Under the pieces are notes generated by a model. It saw only the letters and a list, made by a program, of their open reading frames with translations, ran no database searches and was not told the origin of the DNA. From Alphaproteobacteria bacterium (GTDB taxonomy: Bacteria > Pseudomonadota > Alphaproteobacteria > UBA8366 > Aestuariispiraceae): a stretch of 64,000 nucleotides of DNA. The position numbers and the translations under genes were made by a program. How positions within the stretch are numbered: the first letter of the stretch is position 1; each line of letters begins with the position of its first letter. The stretch covers positions 1 to 64,000 of the forward strand of contig JANSXE010000012.1 of assembly GCA_024743195.1 (NCBI GenBank), in the 5' to 3' direction. Positions 42,612-51,910 of this stretch are shown here, one piece after another.

Positions 42612-44150
42612 TCAGAGCAGCGCCTTCACCGGGCCGGAGACGGCGATGTGGCCTTCCTCGGCGAAGCGCTCATGGTTCCGCTCGATGTCGGAGAGCTTGT
42701 AGAGATAGTTCACCATCATGCCGCAGGACTGCGCGAGGCCCTTCTGCGAGCGGTCGCCCAGCCAGTTGATGCGCTCGACCTGCGCGCCGTTGGAGAGATG
42801 GAAGCGCGCGACCGGATCGCGCGGCCCGCCGCGCTTCTTCTCACGCACCAGATAGCGCGCGCACAGCCGCATCAGCGGCTCCTTCAAGGCGGCGGCGAGC
42901 GCCGGATCGTCGACCCAGCCCGGATCGGCCAGCAGTTCCGGCAGATGGCCCTTGGCGACGGTGCGGCCGGTCGCCTGCTTCAGGCGCTTGCGGTCCTCCG
43001 CCGTCAGCAGCTTGGGCGCGCCCTCCGCCAACAGGCCCTCCATCCATTTCCGGAAGCCGGGGATCGGCGACAGGGTGGAGAAGGTCTTCAGGTTCGGCAG
43101 ATCGCGCTGCAGATCGTCCACCACCCGCTTGATCAGGAAGTTGCCGAGGCTGATCCCCCGCAACCCCGTCTGGGTGTTGGAGATCGAATAGAAGATCGCC
43201 GTATCCTGCCGGCGCGGGTCGGCCGTCGGCGCGTCCTCGTCCAGCAGCGTCTGGACGTTGCCGGCCAGCCCCTTCACCAGCGCGACCTCGACGAAGATCA
43301 GGGGCTCCATCGGCATGTTCGGGTGGAAGAAGGCGTAGAGGCGGCGGTCCGCGGCGAGACGGTTGTGCAGATCGTCCCAACTGCGGATCTCGTGCACCGC
43401 CTCGTACTCGATCAGCTTCTCCAGCAGCGCCGCCGGCGATTGCCAATTGATCGCCTGCATCTCCAGGAAGCCGATGTCGAACCAACTCGTCAGCAGCGCC
43501 TTCAGGTCGCGCTCGACGGGCGCCAGCTCCGGCGCCTCCTTCAGGAAAGACAGCGCGTCGGCGCGCATGTCGACCAGGAACTTCACCCCCTGCGGCAGGG
43601 CGTTGAACTGGGTCAGCAGCCGCACCCGCGGCGCCGCCAGCGCGCCGCGCAGCGCGTCCTGCGCGTCGCGCCGGGCCGCCTCGTCCGAGGCGTCGCGATA
43701 GCGCTCGACGGCGGCGTTGACCGCCGCGCGGTCCGGCCCGAACTCTTCGGCCAACAGGGTGAGAAAGCGTTTGCGGCCCTCGCGCCCGAGATCGAGATAG
43801 ATCTGCCCCAGGCCCGCGGCGCGCTGGCGGGCGGAGACCTCGCCGCCGCGTGCGGTCAGGCAGGCGGCGATGCGCCGCTTCAGATCCGTCTGCTCGCGCG
43901 CGCCCAGATCCGCGCGCGCCCTGGCCGGCGCCTCGGCTCCGCTCAGCTCGCGCCAGGCGGTGCGCACGCTCTCCCAGGTGCGCAGCAGCAGGCCGGGCTC
44001 CTCCGGGCCCGGCGCGGGCGTCCGCGCCTGGGGCGCGGCCTCGGCCTCAAGCAGCCCAGGCTCGACAGGCGCGGGCTTCACGGGCTCGGCGCGGTCGGCG
44101 CGGCGCGGCGCCGCGCTCTCGGCGGCTTGGGGTCGGTCGGCGTCCGGCAC
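42612..44150 (-). CDS. Malonyl-CoA decarboxylase
   Basis: A 512-residue enzyme that converts malonyl-CoA to acetyl-CoA and CO2. Conserved pieces: LREA-like helices in the N-terminal domain (about 130-210), then VHEIRSWDDLHNRLAADRRLYAFFHPNMPMEPLIFVEVAL, IFYSISNTQTGLRGISLGNFLIKRVVDDL (active Ser region), LSPIPGFRKWM and a closing FHLSNGAQVERINWLGDRSQKGLAQSCGMMVNYLY (active His and Arg region). The first 80 residues are a Pro/Ala-rich extension longer than usual. Divergent from a CaiB-type CoA-transferase, which may feed or drain the same CoA pool. Confidence 0.95.
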   Translation of the reverse strand: MPDADRPQAAESAAPRRADRAEPVKPAPVEPGLLEAEAAPQARTPAPGPEEPGLLLRTWESVRTAWRELSGAEAPARARADLGAREQTDLKRRIAACLTARGGEVSARQRAAGLGQIYLDLGREGRKRFLTLLAEEFGPDRAAVNAAVERYRDASDEAARRDAQDALRGALAAPRVRLLTQFNALPQGVKFLVDMRADALSFLKEAPELAPVERDLKALLTSWFDIGFLEMQAINWQSPAALLEKLIEYEAVHEIRSWDDLHNRLAADRRLYAFFHPNMPMEPLIFVEVALVKGLAGNVQTLLDEDAPTADPRRQDTAIFYSISNTQTGLRGISLGNFLIKRVVDDLQRDLPNLKTFSTLSPIPGFRKWMEGLLAEGAPKLLTAEDRKRLKQATGRTVAKGHLPELLADPGWVDDPALAAALKEPLMRLCARYLVREKKRGGPRDPVARFHLSNGAQVERINWLGDRSQKGLAQSCGMMVNYLYKLSDIERNHERFAEEGHIAVSGPVKALL

Positions 44151-44314
44151 GACGGGCTCCTGTCGGCGTCTCGGGATCGCTTACCTTTCGCATATGAGGC
44201 GCCGTTGACAAGCGGGCAAGGGCCATGCCCTTTTCCAGACGCGACGGATCGGCGCAGCGCCGTCGCGGCCCTCCGGGCGCCCCCAATCACAACACATCAA
44301 GGAGTCGAGCGCCG

Positions 44315-45511
44315 ATGACCGATCGCGACGCCGGCGCCGAGCCGCCCTCCGACGCCCCGACCGGCCCTTTGTCCGGCGTCACAATCATCGACATGACCCG
44401 GGTTCTGGCCGGCCCCTACTGCACCCTGGTGCTGCGCGACCTCGGCGCGCGGGTGATCAAGGTGGAGCCGCCGGGCGGCGACGACGCGCGCGGCTTCGGC
44501 CCCTTCATCGAGGATCGGTCCGCCTATTTCCTGTCCTTGAACCGGGGCAAGGAATCGATCGCGCTCGACCTCAAGCAGGCGGCGGACCGGCGCGTCTTCG
44601 ACGCGCTCCTCGACCGCGCCGACGTGCTGGTGGAGAACTACCGCGCCGGGACGCTGGAGAAGCTGGGCTACGATTGGACGGCGCTCAGCAGCCGCTGGCC
44701 GCGCCTCGTCTACGCCGCCGTCTCCGGCTTCGGCCATTCCGGTCCCTATGCGGGGCGCGCCGCCTACGACATGGTGGTCCAGGGCATGGGCGGGATCATG
44801 AGCGTCACCGGCTGGCCCGGGGGCGAGCCGACGCGCGTCGGCACCTCGGTCGGCGACATAACGGCCGGCCTCTTCACCGCGATCGGGATCTGCGCCAGCC
44901 TGAAGGACCGGGAGCGCACCGGCCGCGGCGCCAAGGTCGATGTCGGCATGCTGGACTGCCAGATCGCCATTCTGGAGAACGCGATCGCCCGCTTCGCCGT
45001 CAGCGGCCAGGCGCCGGGGCCGCTCGGCGCGCGCCACCCCTCGATCACGCCGTTCGAATCCTACCGCACCGCGGACGGTCACGTCATCGTCGCCGCCGGC
45101 AACGACAAGCTGTTCGCGAAGCTCGCCGGGGCGCTCGGCCGGCCGGAGTGGACCGAGGAGGCGCGCTTCCGCGACAACCAGGCGCGGACCACCCATGTCG
45201 ACGCCCTGAAAGCCGAGATGGAGGCCGTGCTGACCGGCGAGAGCACCGAACATTGGCTGGCCGTGCTGGAGCGGGCGGGCGTTCCCTGCGGGCCGATCAA
45301 CGACGTGGCGCAGGCGCTCGCCGACCCGCAGGTTCGCGCGCGCAACATGGTGGTGGAGATGCTGGACCCGGGTCTCGCGGAGCCCCTGATCATGGCCGGC
45401 AATCCGATCAAGAGCTCGGCCTATCCCGACCCGACGACCCGGCCCGCCGCGCCGGCGTTGGACGCGCACCGGGCCGCACTCCTCGCAGAGCTGGGCCTGG
45501 AGGATGGCTGA
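44315..45511 (+). CDS. CaiB/BaiF-family CoA-transferase
   Basis: A 398-residue class III CoA-transferase. PLSGVTIIDMTRVLAGPYCTLVLRDLGARVIKVEPPGGDDAR is the N-terminal CoA-binding region with the KVE-x-P-G-G motif, DVLVENYRAGTLEKLGYDW follows, and the catalytic Asp is expected in YDMVVQGMGGIMSVTG near 155. It swaps CoA between acyl groups; substrates are not readable. AAGGAG precedes the ATG at 44315. Its place beside malonyl-CoA decarboxylase suggests a dicarboxylyl-CoA, which is inference. Confidence 0.92.
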   Translation: MTDRDAGAEPPSDAPTGPLSGVTIIDMTRVLAGPYCTLVLRDLGARVIKVEPPGGDDARGFGPFIEDRSAYFLSLNRGKESIALDLKQAADRRVFDALLDRADVLVENYRAGTLEKLGYDWTALSSRWPRLVYAAVSGFGHSGPYAGRAAYDMVVQGMGGIMSVTGWPGGEPTRVGTSVGDITAGLFTAIGICASLKDRERTGRGAKVDVGMLDCQIAILENAIARFAVSGQAPGPLGARHPSITPFESYRTADGHVIVAAGNDKLFAKLAGALGRPEWTEEARFRDNQARTTHVDALKAEMEAVLTGESTEHWLAVLERAGVPCGPINDVAQALADPQVRARNMVVEMLDPGLAEPLIMAGNPIKSSAYPDPTTRPAAPALDAHRAALLAELGLEDG

Positions 45512-45848
45512 CGACCGCATGCCGACCCACCTGCTGGTGGGGGCGGGGCTCGCCCGCTGCTCGGCGGACGGCACGCCGGCCGCCGTGCTGCACAGGGGCG
45601 AGCGGATGAGCGGCGTGCTGCTGGTCAAGATCAACCGCTTCGCCGACGGGGTGCGCCTGCTGACCCAGCAGCGCGATCTCGACGGCGTGCTCGGCTGGGT
45701 TCCGGCGCTGGGCGAAGCGTCGGTCACGGAAGCCGACGCGGACGCCTATATCGCCCGCGCCCGCGCCCGCGACCCGGATCTCTGGGTCGTCGAGATCGAG
45801 GACCGCGCCGGCCGCAATCCCTTCGACCCGAAAGATGCGGAGGACTGA
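45504..45848 (+). CDS. DUF1491 family protein
   Basis: A 114-residue cytoplasmic protein of the alphaproteobacterial DUF1491 family: THLLVGAGLARCSADGTPAAVLHRGERMSGVLLVKINR at the start and a WVVEIEDRAGRNPFDP end are the family marks. Function unknown. It overlaps the CoA-transferase stop by 8 nt and is followed 4 nt later by the cyclodeaminase-like gene, so all three should be one transcript. Confidence 0.85.
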   Translation: MADDRMPTHLLVGAGLARCSADGTPAAVLHRGERMSGVLLVKINRFADGVRLLTQQRDLDGVLGWVPALGEASVTEADADAYIARARARDPDLWVVEIEDRAGRNPFDPKDAED

Positions 45849-45852
45849 GCCC

Positions 45853-46806
45853 ATGCGCTGGATCGACGCCGAGGCCGTGCGGGACGCGACCACGCCCTTC
45901 GACGCGCTGTTCGATTGGCTGGAGGCGGCGCACCGCAAGCCTCCGGCCCTTACCCGGCGCGCGCTGATCGAGGTCGAGGCGCCCGACGGAACGGCCAACG
46001 CCTTCCTGACCCTGCCCGCCTGGGCGCCTGGCGAGGGCCTTGGCGTGAAGATGGCGACCGTTTTTCCCCAGAATGAGAAGAACGGCGCCGACCTGCCGGC
46101 GATCCAGGGCGTCTACCAGCTTTTCGACGGGTCGACCGGCGCGCCGGCGGCCGTGATCGACGGCACGATGCTGACACTCCGGAAGACGGCGGCGGACAGC
46201 GGGCTGGGCGCGCGCCTCCTCGCCCCGCCCGAGCCGGAGGTGATGCTGATGGTCGGGGCCGGCGGACTCTGCCCGCCTCTGATCGAAGCGCACCGCGCGG
46301 CCCGGCCGAGCCTGAACCGCATCCTGATCTGGAACCGCACGGCCGCACGCGCCGAAGCGCGGGCCGAGGCGCTGCGCGCCGCCGGGATCGACGCCCGGGC
46401 GGTCGCGGAGATCGAGCCGGCGGCGCGCGATGCCGACGTGATCTCCTGCGCCACCATGGCGACGGAGCCGCTGATCCGCGGCGCCTGGCTGAAGCCGGGC
46501 TGCCATCTGGACCTCGTCGGCGGCTACACGCCGGCGATGCGGGAGGCGGACGACGACGCCTGCACGCGCGCCCGCCTCTTCGTCGACAGCCGCCCCTTCA
46601 CCATCGGCCATGCGGGCGATCTGGTGCAGCCGATGGCGGCGGGCGCGATCGGGGAGGACGACGTGCTGGCCGACCTGTTCCAGCTCTGCCAGGGCGCCCA
46701 TCCGGGCCGCGGCGGCGACACGCAGGCCGTGACGCTGTTCAAGAACGGCGGCGGCGGGCATCTCGACCTGATGGTCGCGCAGTTCATCGCCCGGGCCGCA
46801 ACATAG
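45853..46806 (+). CDS. Ornithine cyclodeaminase/mu-crystallin family protein
   Basis: A 317-residue NAD(P)-dependent enzyme. GVKMATVFPQNEKNGADLPAIQGVYQLFDGSTGAPAAVIDGTMLTLRKTAADSGLGARLLA contains the family's substrate loop, and a Rossmann fold follows (MLMVGAGGLCPPLIEAH, RILIWNRTAARAEARAEAL, ADVISCATMATEPLIRGAWLKPGCHLDLVGGY). Members act on amino or imino acids (ornithine, alanine, ketimines); the exact reaction cannot be set here. The unusual Cys in VGAGGLCPP replaces the more common Ala-Q. An upstream ATG at 45835 inside the previous gene is less likely. Confidence 0.9.
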   Translation: MRWIDAEAVRDATTPFDALFDWLEAAHRKPPALTRRALIEVEAPDGTANAFLTLPAWAPGEGLGVKMATVFPQNEKNGADLPAIQGVYQLFDGSTGAPAAVIDGTMLTLRKTAADSGLGARLLAPPEPEVMLMVGAGGLCPPLIEAHRAARPSLNRILIWNRTAARAEARAEALRAAGIDARAVAEIEPAARDADVISCATMATEPLIRGAWLKPGCHLDLVGGYTPAMREADDDACTRARLFVDSRPFTIGHAGDLVQPMAAGAIGEDDVLADLFQLCQGAHPGRGGDTQAVTLFKNGGGGHLDLMVAQFIARAAT

Positions 46807-46809
46807 GAA

Positions 46810-46857
46810 GGCCCCGTCGGCGGCGGGAGGGCGCGCCTCCCGCCCTGCAACGGGGCC
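46810..46857. terminator. Terminator hairpin between convergent genes
   Basis: A long hairpin: GGCCCCGT (46810-46817) pairs with ACGGGGCC (46850-46857), and inside it GGCGGGAGG pairs with CCTCCCGCC. No clear T-run on either strand. It separates the cyclodeaminase-like gene from dps. Confidence 0.65.
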
Positions 46858-46884
46858 TCAGGTTCTGAGCCTAGGCGGCTCCGC

Positions 46885-47364
46885 TCACTGCAGCAGACTG
46901 CGCAGCATCCAGGCCGTCTTCTCGTGGATCTGCATGCGCTGGGTCAGCAGATCCGCGGTCGGCTCGTCGCCCGCCTCCTCGACGATGGGGAAGACGCCAC
47001 GGGCGGTGCGGGCGACGGTCTCATGCCCCTTCACCAATTGCCGGATCATGTCCTCGGCCGCCGGGACGCCGGTTTCCTCCGGGATCGCGGTCAGGTCCGA
47101 GAAGGCCTTGTAGGAGCCGGGGGCGAAGGCGCCGAGCGCGCGGATGCGCTCCGCCACCTCGTCCACCGCCGTCGCCAGCTCGGTATATTGCTGCTCGAAC
47201 ATGGCGTGCAGGGTGTGGAACATCGGGCCGGTGACGTTCCAGTGGAAATTGTGCGTCTTGATGTAGAGCGTGTAGCTGTCCGCCAGCACCCGCGCGAGCC
47301 CGTCCGCGATGCGCGCGCGCTGATCGGCCTCGATCCCGATATCGATTTCCATATCCTTGGCCAT
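46885..47364 (-). CDS. dps: Dps, DNA-protecting ferritin-like protein
   Basis: A 159-residue ferritin-fold protein that oxidises and stores iron and shields DNA in stress. The ferroxidase residues are in [42 protein letters not shown] (His, His, Asp, Glu). The C-terminal helix is [21 protein letters not shown] precedes the ATG. A consensus promoter lies 60-90 bp upstream, with an Irr-type iron box just behind it, so expression should respond to iron or heme status. Confidence 0.95.
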   Translation of the reverse strand: MAKDMEIDIGIEADQRARIADGLARVLADSYTLYIKTHNFHWNVTGPMFHTLHAMFEQQYTELATAVDEVAERIRALGAFAPGSYKAFSDLTAIPEETGVPAAEDMIRQLVKGHETVARTARGVFPIVEEAGDEPTADLLTQRMQIHEKTAWMLRSLLQ

Positions 47365-47422
47365 GGGAACCCTCCTTGAAACCGGCCGCGGACCGCCGCC
47401 GGCGTTTTCAGTGTGTCTGATC

Positions 47423-47452
47423 CTAATATGGCCAAAAAAGCATAGGGTTCAA
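47423..47452 (-). promoter_or_regulatory. dps promoter
   Basis: Minus-strand TTGAAC (47452-47447), 18 bp, TATTAG (47428-47423). The start would be near 47416, giving about a 50-nt leader. Confidence 0.6.
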
Positions 47453-47458
47453 TGTTTT

Positions 47459-47475
47459 TTTAGAATAATTCTAAA
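47459..47475. promoter_or_regulatory. Irr-type iron control element (ICE box) upstream of dps
   Basis: TTTAGAATAATTCTAAA, a perfect inverted repeat TTTAGAA-N3-TTCTAAA. It matches the motif described for Irr, the heme-responsive Fur-family regulator of alphaproteobacteria. It sits directly upstream of the dps -35 element, within 12 bp of the end of the ABC-F gene. Confidence 0.75.
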
Positions 47476-47486
47476 TTTGGTCCGCG

Positions 47487-49298
47487 TCAGCCGCCGTCCT
47501 CCTCCTCGCGCAGGGACTCGAGGCGCAGCCACTCCTCCTCGGCGTCCGAGAGCGCCGCCTGGGCCTTGGCGAGCGCCGCCGTCGCCTTGGCGAAACCGTC
47601 CGGATCGCGGCCGTAGAGGCCGGGGTCGGCGAGCGCCTCCTGCAGGGGCGCGATGGCGGCCTCCAGCGTCTCGATCTGTCCGGGCAGCGCGGCGAGCCGG
47701 TGCCGGTCGGTGAAGCTGAGCCTGGCGGCCGGCGCGGCCTTGGCCGCAGCGCCGGGCGCCGGCGCCTTCTTGCGCGGGGCTTTGGCGCGGTCCGGCGCGG
47801 CCGGCGGGGCGCCGCCCCCGCCTTGCGCCAGCATGTCGCTGTAGCCGCCGGCGTAGACGGCCCAGCGCCCCTCGCCCTCCGCATGGACCGTCGCGGTCAC
47901 CGTGCGGTCCAGGAAGTCGCGGTCGTGGCTGACCAGCAGGACCGCGCCGGGATAGTCCGAGACCATCTCCTGCAGCAGGTCGAGCGTCTCCAGATCCAGA
48001 TCGTTGGTCGGCTCGTCCAGCACCAACAGGTTCGACGGTTGCGCCAGCGCGCGGGCCAGCATGAGCCGGCCACGCTCCCCGCCGGAGAGCCGGGCGACCG
48101 GCGTCCCCGCCTGACCCGGATCGAACAGGAAGTCCTTCATGTAGCTGCGCACGTGGCGGCGCTCGCCGGCGACGCTCACCCACTCGCCCTCCCCGGCCAG
48201 CGCTTCGGCCAGCGTCGCGTCCGGCTTCAGGCTGGCGCGCATCTGGTCGAGGGTCGCGATCTCCAGATTGGCGCCCAGCGTCACCTCGCCCGCGTCGGGC
48301 GTCAAGTCGCCGATCAGCATCCGCAGCAGGGTCGTCTTGCCCGCCCCGTTTGGCCCGACGAGACCGATGCGGTCGCCGCGCAGGACCCGCAGCGAGACAT
48401 CGCGCACGATCCAGCGGTCGCCGTAGCGCTTCTCGATATGCTGCGCCTCGATCACCCGCTTGCCGGACAGGCCGGCCTCGCTGACCGTCAGGCGCACCTG
48501 GCCCGCGGGGCCGGTCTGGGCGCGGCGCTCCCGGCGCAACTCCTGCAGTCGGCGCAGGCGGCCCTGATTGCGCTTGCGCCGGGCGGTGACGCCCTTGTGC
48601 AGCCACTCGGTCTCGGCGGCGAGCTTTTTGTCAAGGCGGCGGCGGCCCTCCGTCTCCTCGTCCAGCAGCCGCTCGCGCCAATCCTCGAAGCCCTCGAAGC
48701 CGCCGTCGAGCCGGCGCGCCCGCCCGCGGTCGAGCCAGACGACCGCCTGACCCAGCCGCTCCATGAAGCGCCGATCGTGGCTGATCAGCACCAGCGCGGA
48801 GCCGAGGCGCTGCAACTCGCCTTCCAGCCATTCGATGGTCGGCAGGTCCAGATGGTTCGTCGGCTCGTCCAGCAACAGCAGCTCCGGGCGCGGCGCCAAC
48901 GTGCGGGCGAGCGCGGCGCGCCGCGTCTCCCCGCCGGAGAGCGGCCCCGGGTCGGCGTCCGGATCAAGCCCCAGCCGCTCCAGCAGGCGCCGCGCGCGAT
49001 GCGGTCCGTCGGTCGGGTCGAGCCCGTCGGCGGCGTAGTCCACCAGCCGATCGTAACCCGACAGGTCCGGCTCCTGCGGCAGGTAGCGCAGCGTCGCGCC
49101 GGGCTGCAGGAAGCGCTCTCCCGCGTCGGGCTGGATCGAACCGGCGGCGATCTTCAGAAAGGTCGACTTGCCGGAGCCGTTGCGGCCGACGAGGCAGATG
49201 CGCTCGCCCGGCTGAACCGACAGATCCGCGCCGTCGAGAAGCGGCGTCGCGCCGAAGCGCAGGCGGATGTCGGAGAGTAGGAGAAGCGGCGGCGCCAT
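47487..49298 (-). CDS. uup: ABC-F family ATPase, Uup-like
   Basis: A 603-residue protein with two ABC ATPase domains and no membrane part. Domain 1: Walker A GRNGSGKST near 37, signature LSGGETRRAALART, Walker B LLLLDEPTNHLD. The linker (about 215-275) is charged and helical (the ABC-F P-site tether). Domain 2: GPNGAGKTT, LSGGERGRLMLARAL, LVLDEPTNDLD. A C-terminal tail with an Ala/Pro/Lys-rich linker and a coiled coil (about 540-600) is typical of Uup, which acts on ribosomes and suppresses transposon excision. The ATG at 49298 was chosen as it opens directly into the first domain. Confidence 0.9.
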   Translation of the reverse strand: MAPPLLLLSDIRLRFGATPLLDGADLSVQPGERICLVGRNGSGKSTFLKIAAGSIQPDAGERFLQPGATLRYLPQEPDLSGYDRLVDYAADGLDPTDGPHRARRLLERLGLDPDADPGPLSGGETRRAALARTLAPRPELLLLDEPTNHLDLPTIEWLEGELQRLGSALVLISHDRRFMERLGQAVVWLDRGRARRLDGGFEGFEDWRERLLDEETEGRRRLDKKLAAETEWLHKGVTARRKRNQGRLRRLQELRRERRAQTGPAGQVRLTVSEAGLSGKRVIEAQHIEKRYGDRWIVRDVSLRVLRGDRIGLVGPNGAGKTTLLRMLIGDLTPDAGEVTLGANLEIATLDQMRASLKPDATLAEALAGEGEWVSVAGERRHVRSYMKDFLFDPGQAGTPVARLSGGERGRLMLARALAQPSNLLVLDEPTNDLDLETLDLLQEMVSDYPGAVLLVSHDRDFLDRTVTATVHAEGEGRWAVYAGGYSDMLAQGGGGAPPAAPDRAKAPRKKAPAPGAAAKAAPAARLSFTDRHRLAALPGQIETLEAAIAPLQEALADPGLYGRDPDGFAKATAALAKAQAALSDAEEEWLRLESLREEEDGG

Positions 49299-49373
49299 GA
49301 CGCCGAGGGGTCTAGCGCGCGCCGCGGGGCCGAGCAAGCGCGCGCGGGCGAGCCGTCGGGATCCTGACCGCCG

Positions 49374-49559
49374 TCAGCCGCCTTCGCTCTCGCGCTCGGC
49401 GCGGCGGATGCGGCGGTCCTGCTCGTCGTCCTCGATGGCGCGCCAAGCGGCGCCGTCCATGTCGGAATACTGGCCCGAGCGCAGCGACCACAGGAAGGCG
49501 GCCAATCCGATGAGGCCGAGCAGCAAGGCGGCGGGTATGAGAAAGACGAGATGGCTCAT
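49374..49559 (-). CDS. ccoS: CcoS, cbb3 oxidase assembly protein
   Basis: A 61-residue single-pass membrane protein: HLVFLIPAALLLGLIGLAAFLWSLRSGQYSDMDGAAWRAI. The helix followed by WSLRSGQYxDxxG is the CcoS signature. It is needed for cofactor insertion into the cbb3 oxidase. It overlaps the end of ccoI by ATGA (49556-49559). Confidence 0.95.
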   Translation of the reverse strand: MSHLVFLIPAALLLGLIGLAAFLWSLRSGQYSDMDGAAWRAIEDDEQDRRIRRAERESEGG

Positions 49560-51910
49560 GCGGCGCCCTCCAGCCTGGGCTGCGCGGCGGGGGCGGCGGG
49601 CGCGGCGGGCGCGGGCGCGGCCCGGCGCCCCTGCCGGTCGAGCGCCCGGGTGACGCGCCCCGCCCCCAGATTGAGCCGCAGCGCGTTCGAGATCACGACG
49701 ATCGACGAGCCCGACATGGCGAGCGCCGCCACCAAGGGCGTCACGTACCCGGACACCGCGATCGGAATCGCGATCATATTGTAGAGCGCGGCCAGCGCGA
49801 AATTCTGCAGGATCAGGGACCGCGCCCGGCGCGCGATGTCGAGCGCGCGCACCACGGCGTCCAGCCCTTCATGCAGGAAGACGAAACCCGCCGCCCGACG
49901 GCCGACATCGGCCGCGGTCGCCGGCGCGACGGAGGCGTCGGCGGCGCTGAGCGCGGGGGCGTCGTTCAGGCCGTCGCCGACCATCAGGACGCGATGGCCG
50001 GCGCCCTGAAGCGCCTGGATGCGGGCGATCTTGTCGGCCGGCTGAAGCCCGCCCCGCCAACGCCCGGCGCCGAGGGTCCGGGCGGCCTCGGCCACCCGGT
50101 CACGATGGTCGCCGGAGACGATTTCCGGCTCGAAGCCCTGCGCCTCCAGCCAGGCGAGCGTGCCGGCCGCGCCGGCGCGCGGCGCGTCCTCGAAGCGATA
50201 GAGGGCGAGCAGTTGGCCGTCGCGGCTGAGCGCGACGCCGGCCCGATCCTCCCCGGCGTCGTCCAGCGCCCAAGCCGGCCGGCCGAGCCGCAGAAGCGCC
50301 CCGCCCGCCGTCCCATCGGCCAGCCGCGCCTCCACGCCGCTGCCGGGGACTTCGCGGATCGCGTTCAGCGTCGGGGGGGCGGCCTGCGCTTCCAGAGCTT
50401 CGGCCGCCTCGGTCAGCGCCGTCGAGTAAGGATGGCGGCTGTTGCGGGCGAGGGCGCCGGCCAGCGCCAGCAGGTCCGGATCCTGCACCACCGCGTCCAG
50501 CAGGCGCGGGCGGCCGACGGTGAGCGTGCCGGTCTTGTCGAACAGCACCCGGTCGACGCGCGCCAGCGTCTCGAGCGCCGCGCCGTCCTTCAAGAGGATC
50601 CCGTGCCGGAACAGGCGGCCCGCCGCGACGACCTGCACCACCGGCACGGCGAGCGCGAGCGCGCAGGGGCAGGTGATGATCAGCACCGAGATTGCGATAT
50701 AGAGCGCCCGGTACCAATCCCCCGCCGCCAGCCCCCATCCCAGGAAGGTCGCGAAGGCGACCAGATGCACGATCGGCGAATAGAAGGAGGCGGCGCGGTC
50801 GGCGTAGCGGCGGAAGCGGGGTTTGGCGCTCTCCGCCGCCTCCAGCATCGCCATCATCTCGGCCAGGAAGGATTGGCTCGCGGGCTTCACCGCTTCCAGC
50901 GTCAGCGCGCCCGAGAGGTTGAGCGCCCCGGCGGGAAGCTCGCCGCCCGGTCCGACGGCGATCGGATCGCTCTCGCCCGTCGCGATGGCGCAGTCGACGT
51001 CGCCTTCGCCGTCGAGCACGCGGGCGTCGACGGGAATGCGCTCGCCGGCGGCGACGAACAGGCGGTCGCCGGGGCGGATCGCCTCCAGCGCGCGCCAGAC
51101 GCGCGCCCCGTCGGCCGCGATCACCGTGGCGCCGCGCGGAACCATGCGCTGCAGGGTCGCGGCCGCGCTGCGCGCGCGCTCACGCATCACATGGTCGAGC
51201 GTGCGGCCGATCAGCAGGAAGAAGAGCAGCGTCACCGAAGCGTCGAAATAGGCGTGCGGGCCGCTCTGCGCCGTCTCGTAGAGGCTGACCGCGACGGCCA
51301 GCACGAGCGCCAGCGAGATCGGCACGTCCATGTTCATCCGCCCGCGCCGCAGCGCGGCGAAGGCCGGCCGGAAGAAGGCCTGGCCGGCGAAGGCGACCGC
51401 GGGGATCGCGATCAGCGCCGAAATCCAGTGGAACAGATCGCGGGTCGAGCCCTCGGCTCCCGACCAGACCGAGACCGACAGCAGCATGATGTTGCCGGCC
51501 GCGAAGCCGGCGACGCCGAGCTGCAGGATCAGGCGCTTCAGCGTCCGGTCGCCGTCCGCCCCGGCCGCGTCGATCGGATGCGCCTTGTAGCCGATGCGGT
51601 CCAGCGCGGCGAAGATCGCGTCGGGATCGGCCGCGTCGGGCCGCCAGGTGACGGCGAGACGCTTGGTCGAGAGATTGACCCGCGCGCCCTGCACCATCGG
51701 CAAGGCGCCGACCGCGCCTTCGACCGCCCGGATGCAGCCGCCGCAATGGATCGCGGGAACCGCGAAGTGGGTCTCCACCGCGCCGCCGGCGAGCGGGCGG
51801 CTGGCGGCCAGCATCTCGTCCTTGCCGGCGGGACGGGGCGCGTCGGCCGCCGCCTCGCCGCCGGCGGCCGCATCGCGCGCCGCCGATCCGGCGGCGTTGC
51901 AGCAGCTCAT
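49556..51910 (-). CDS. ccoI: CcoI, copper-translocating P1B-type ATPase
   Basis: A 784-residue heavy-metal ATPase that supplies copper for the binuclear centre of the cbb3 oxidase. The N-terminal HMA domain has AIHCGGCIRAVEG (Cys-x2-Cys, about 55-58). About eight membrane helices are expected, with the CPC metal site in IITCPCALALAVPV. The actuator TGES and the phosphorylation motif DKTGTLT are both intact, as is GDGLNDAPAL. The start MSCCNAAG adds a second Cys-rich motif. It overlaps ccoH by ATGA. Confidence 0.96.
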   Translation of the reverse strand: MSCCNAAGSAARDAAAGGEAAADAPRPAGKDEMLAASRPLAGGAVETHFAVPAIHCGGCIRAVEGAVGALPMVQGARVNLSTKRLAVTWRPDAADPDAIFAALDRIGYKAHPIDAAGADGDRTLKRLILQLGVAGFAAGNIMLLSVSVWSGAEGSTRDLFHWISALIAIPAVAFAGQAFFRPAFAALRRGRMNMDVPISLALVLAVAVSLYETAQSGPHAYFDASVTLLFFLLIGRTLDHVMRERARSAAATLQRMVPRGATVIAADGARVWRALEAIRPGDRLFVAAGERIPVDARVLDGEGDVDCAIATGESDPIAVGPGGELPAGALNLSGALTLEAVKPASQSFLAEMMAMLEAAESAKPRFRRYADRAASFYSPIVHLVAFATFLGWGLAAGDWYRALYIAISVLIITCPCALALAVPVVQVVAAGRLFRHGILLKDGAALETLARVDRVLFDKTGTLTVGRPRLLDAVVQDPDLLALAGALARNSRHPYSTALTEAAEALEAQAAPPTLNAIREVPGSGVEARLADGTAGGALLRLGRPAWALDDAGEDRAGVALSRDGQLLALYRFEDAPRAGAAGTLAWLEAQGFEPEIVSGDHRDRVAEAARTLGAGRWRGGLQPADKIARIQALQGAGHRVLMVGDGLNDAPALSAADASVAPATAADVGRRAAGFVFLHEGLDAVVRALDIARRARSLILQNFALAALYNMIAIPIAVSGYVTPLVAALAMSGSSIVVISNALRLNLGAGRVTRALDRQGRRAAPAPAAPAAPAAQPRLEGAA

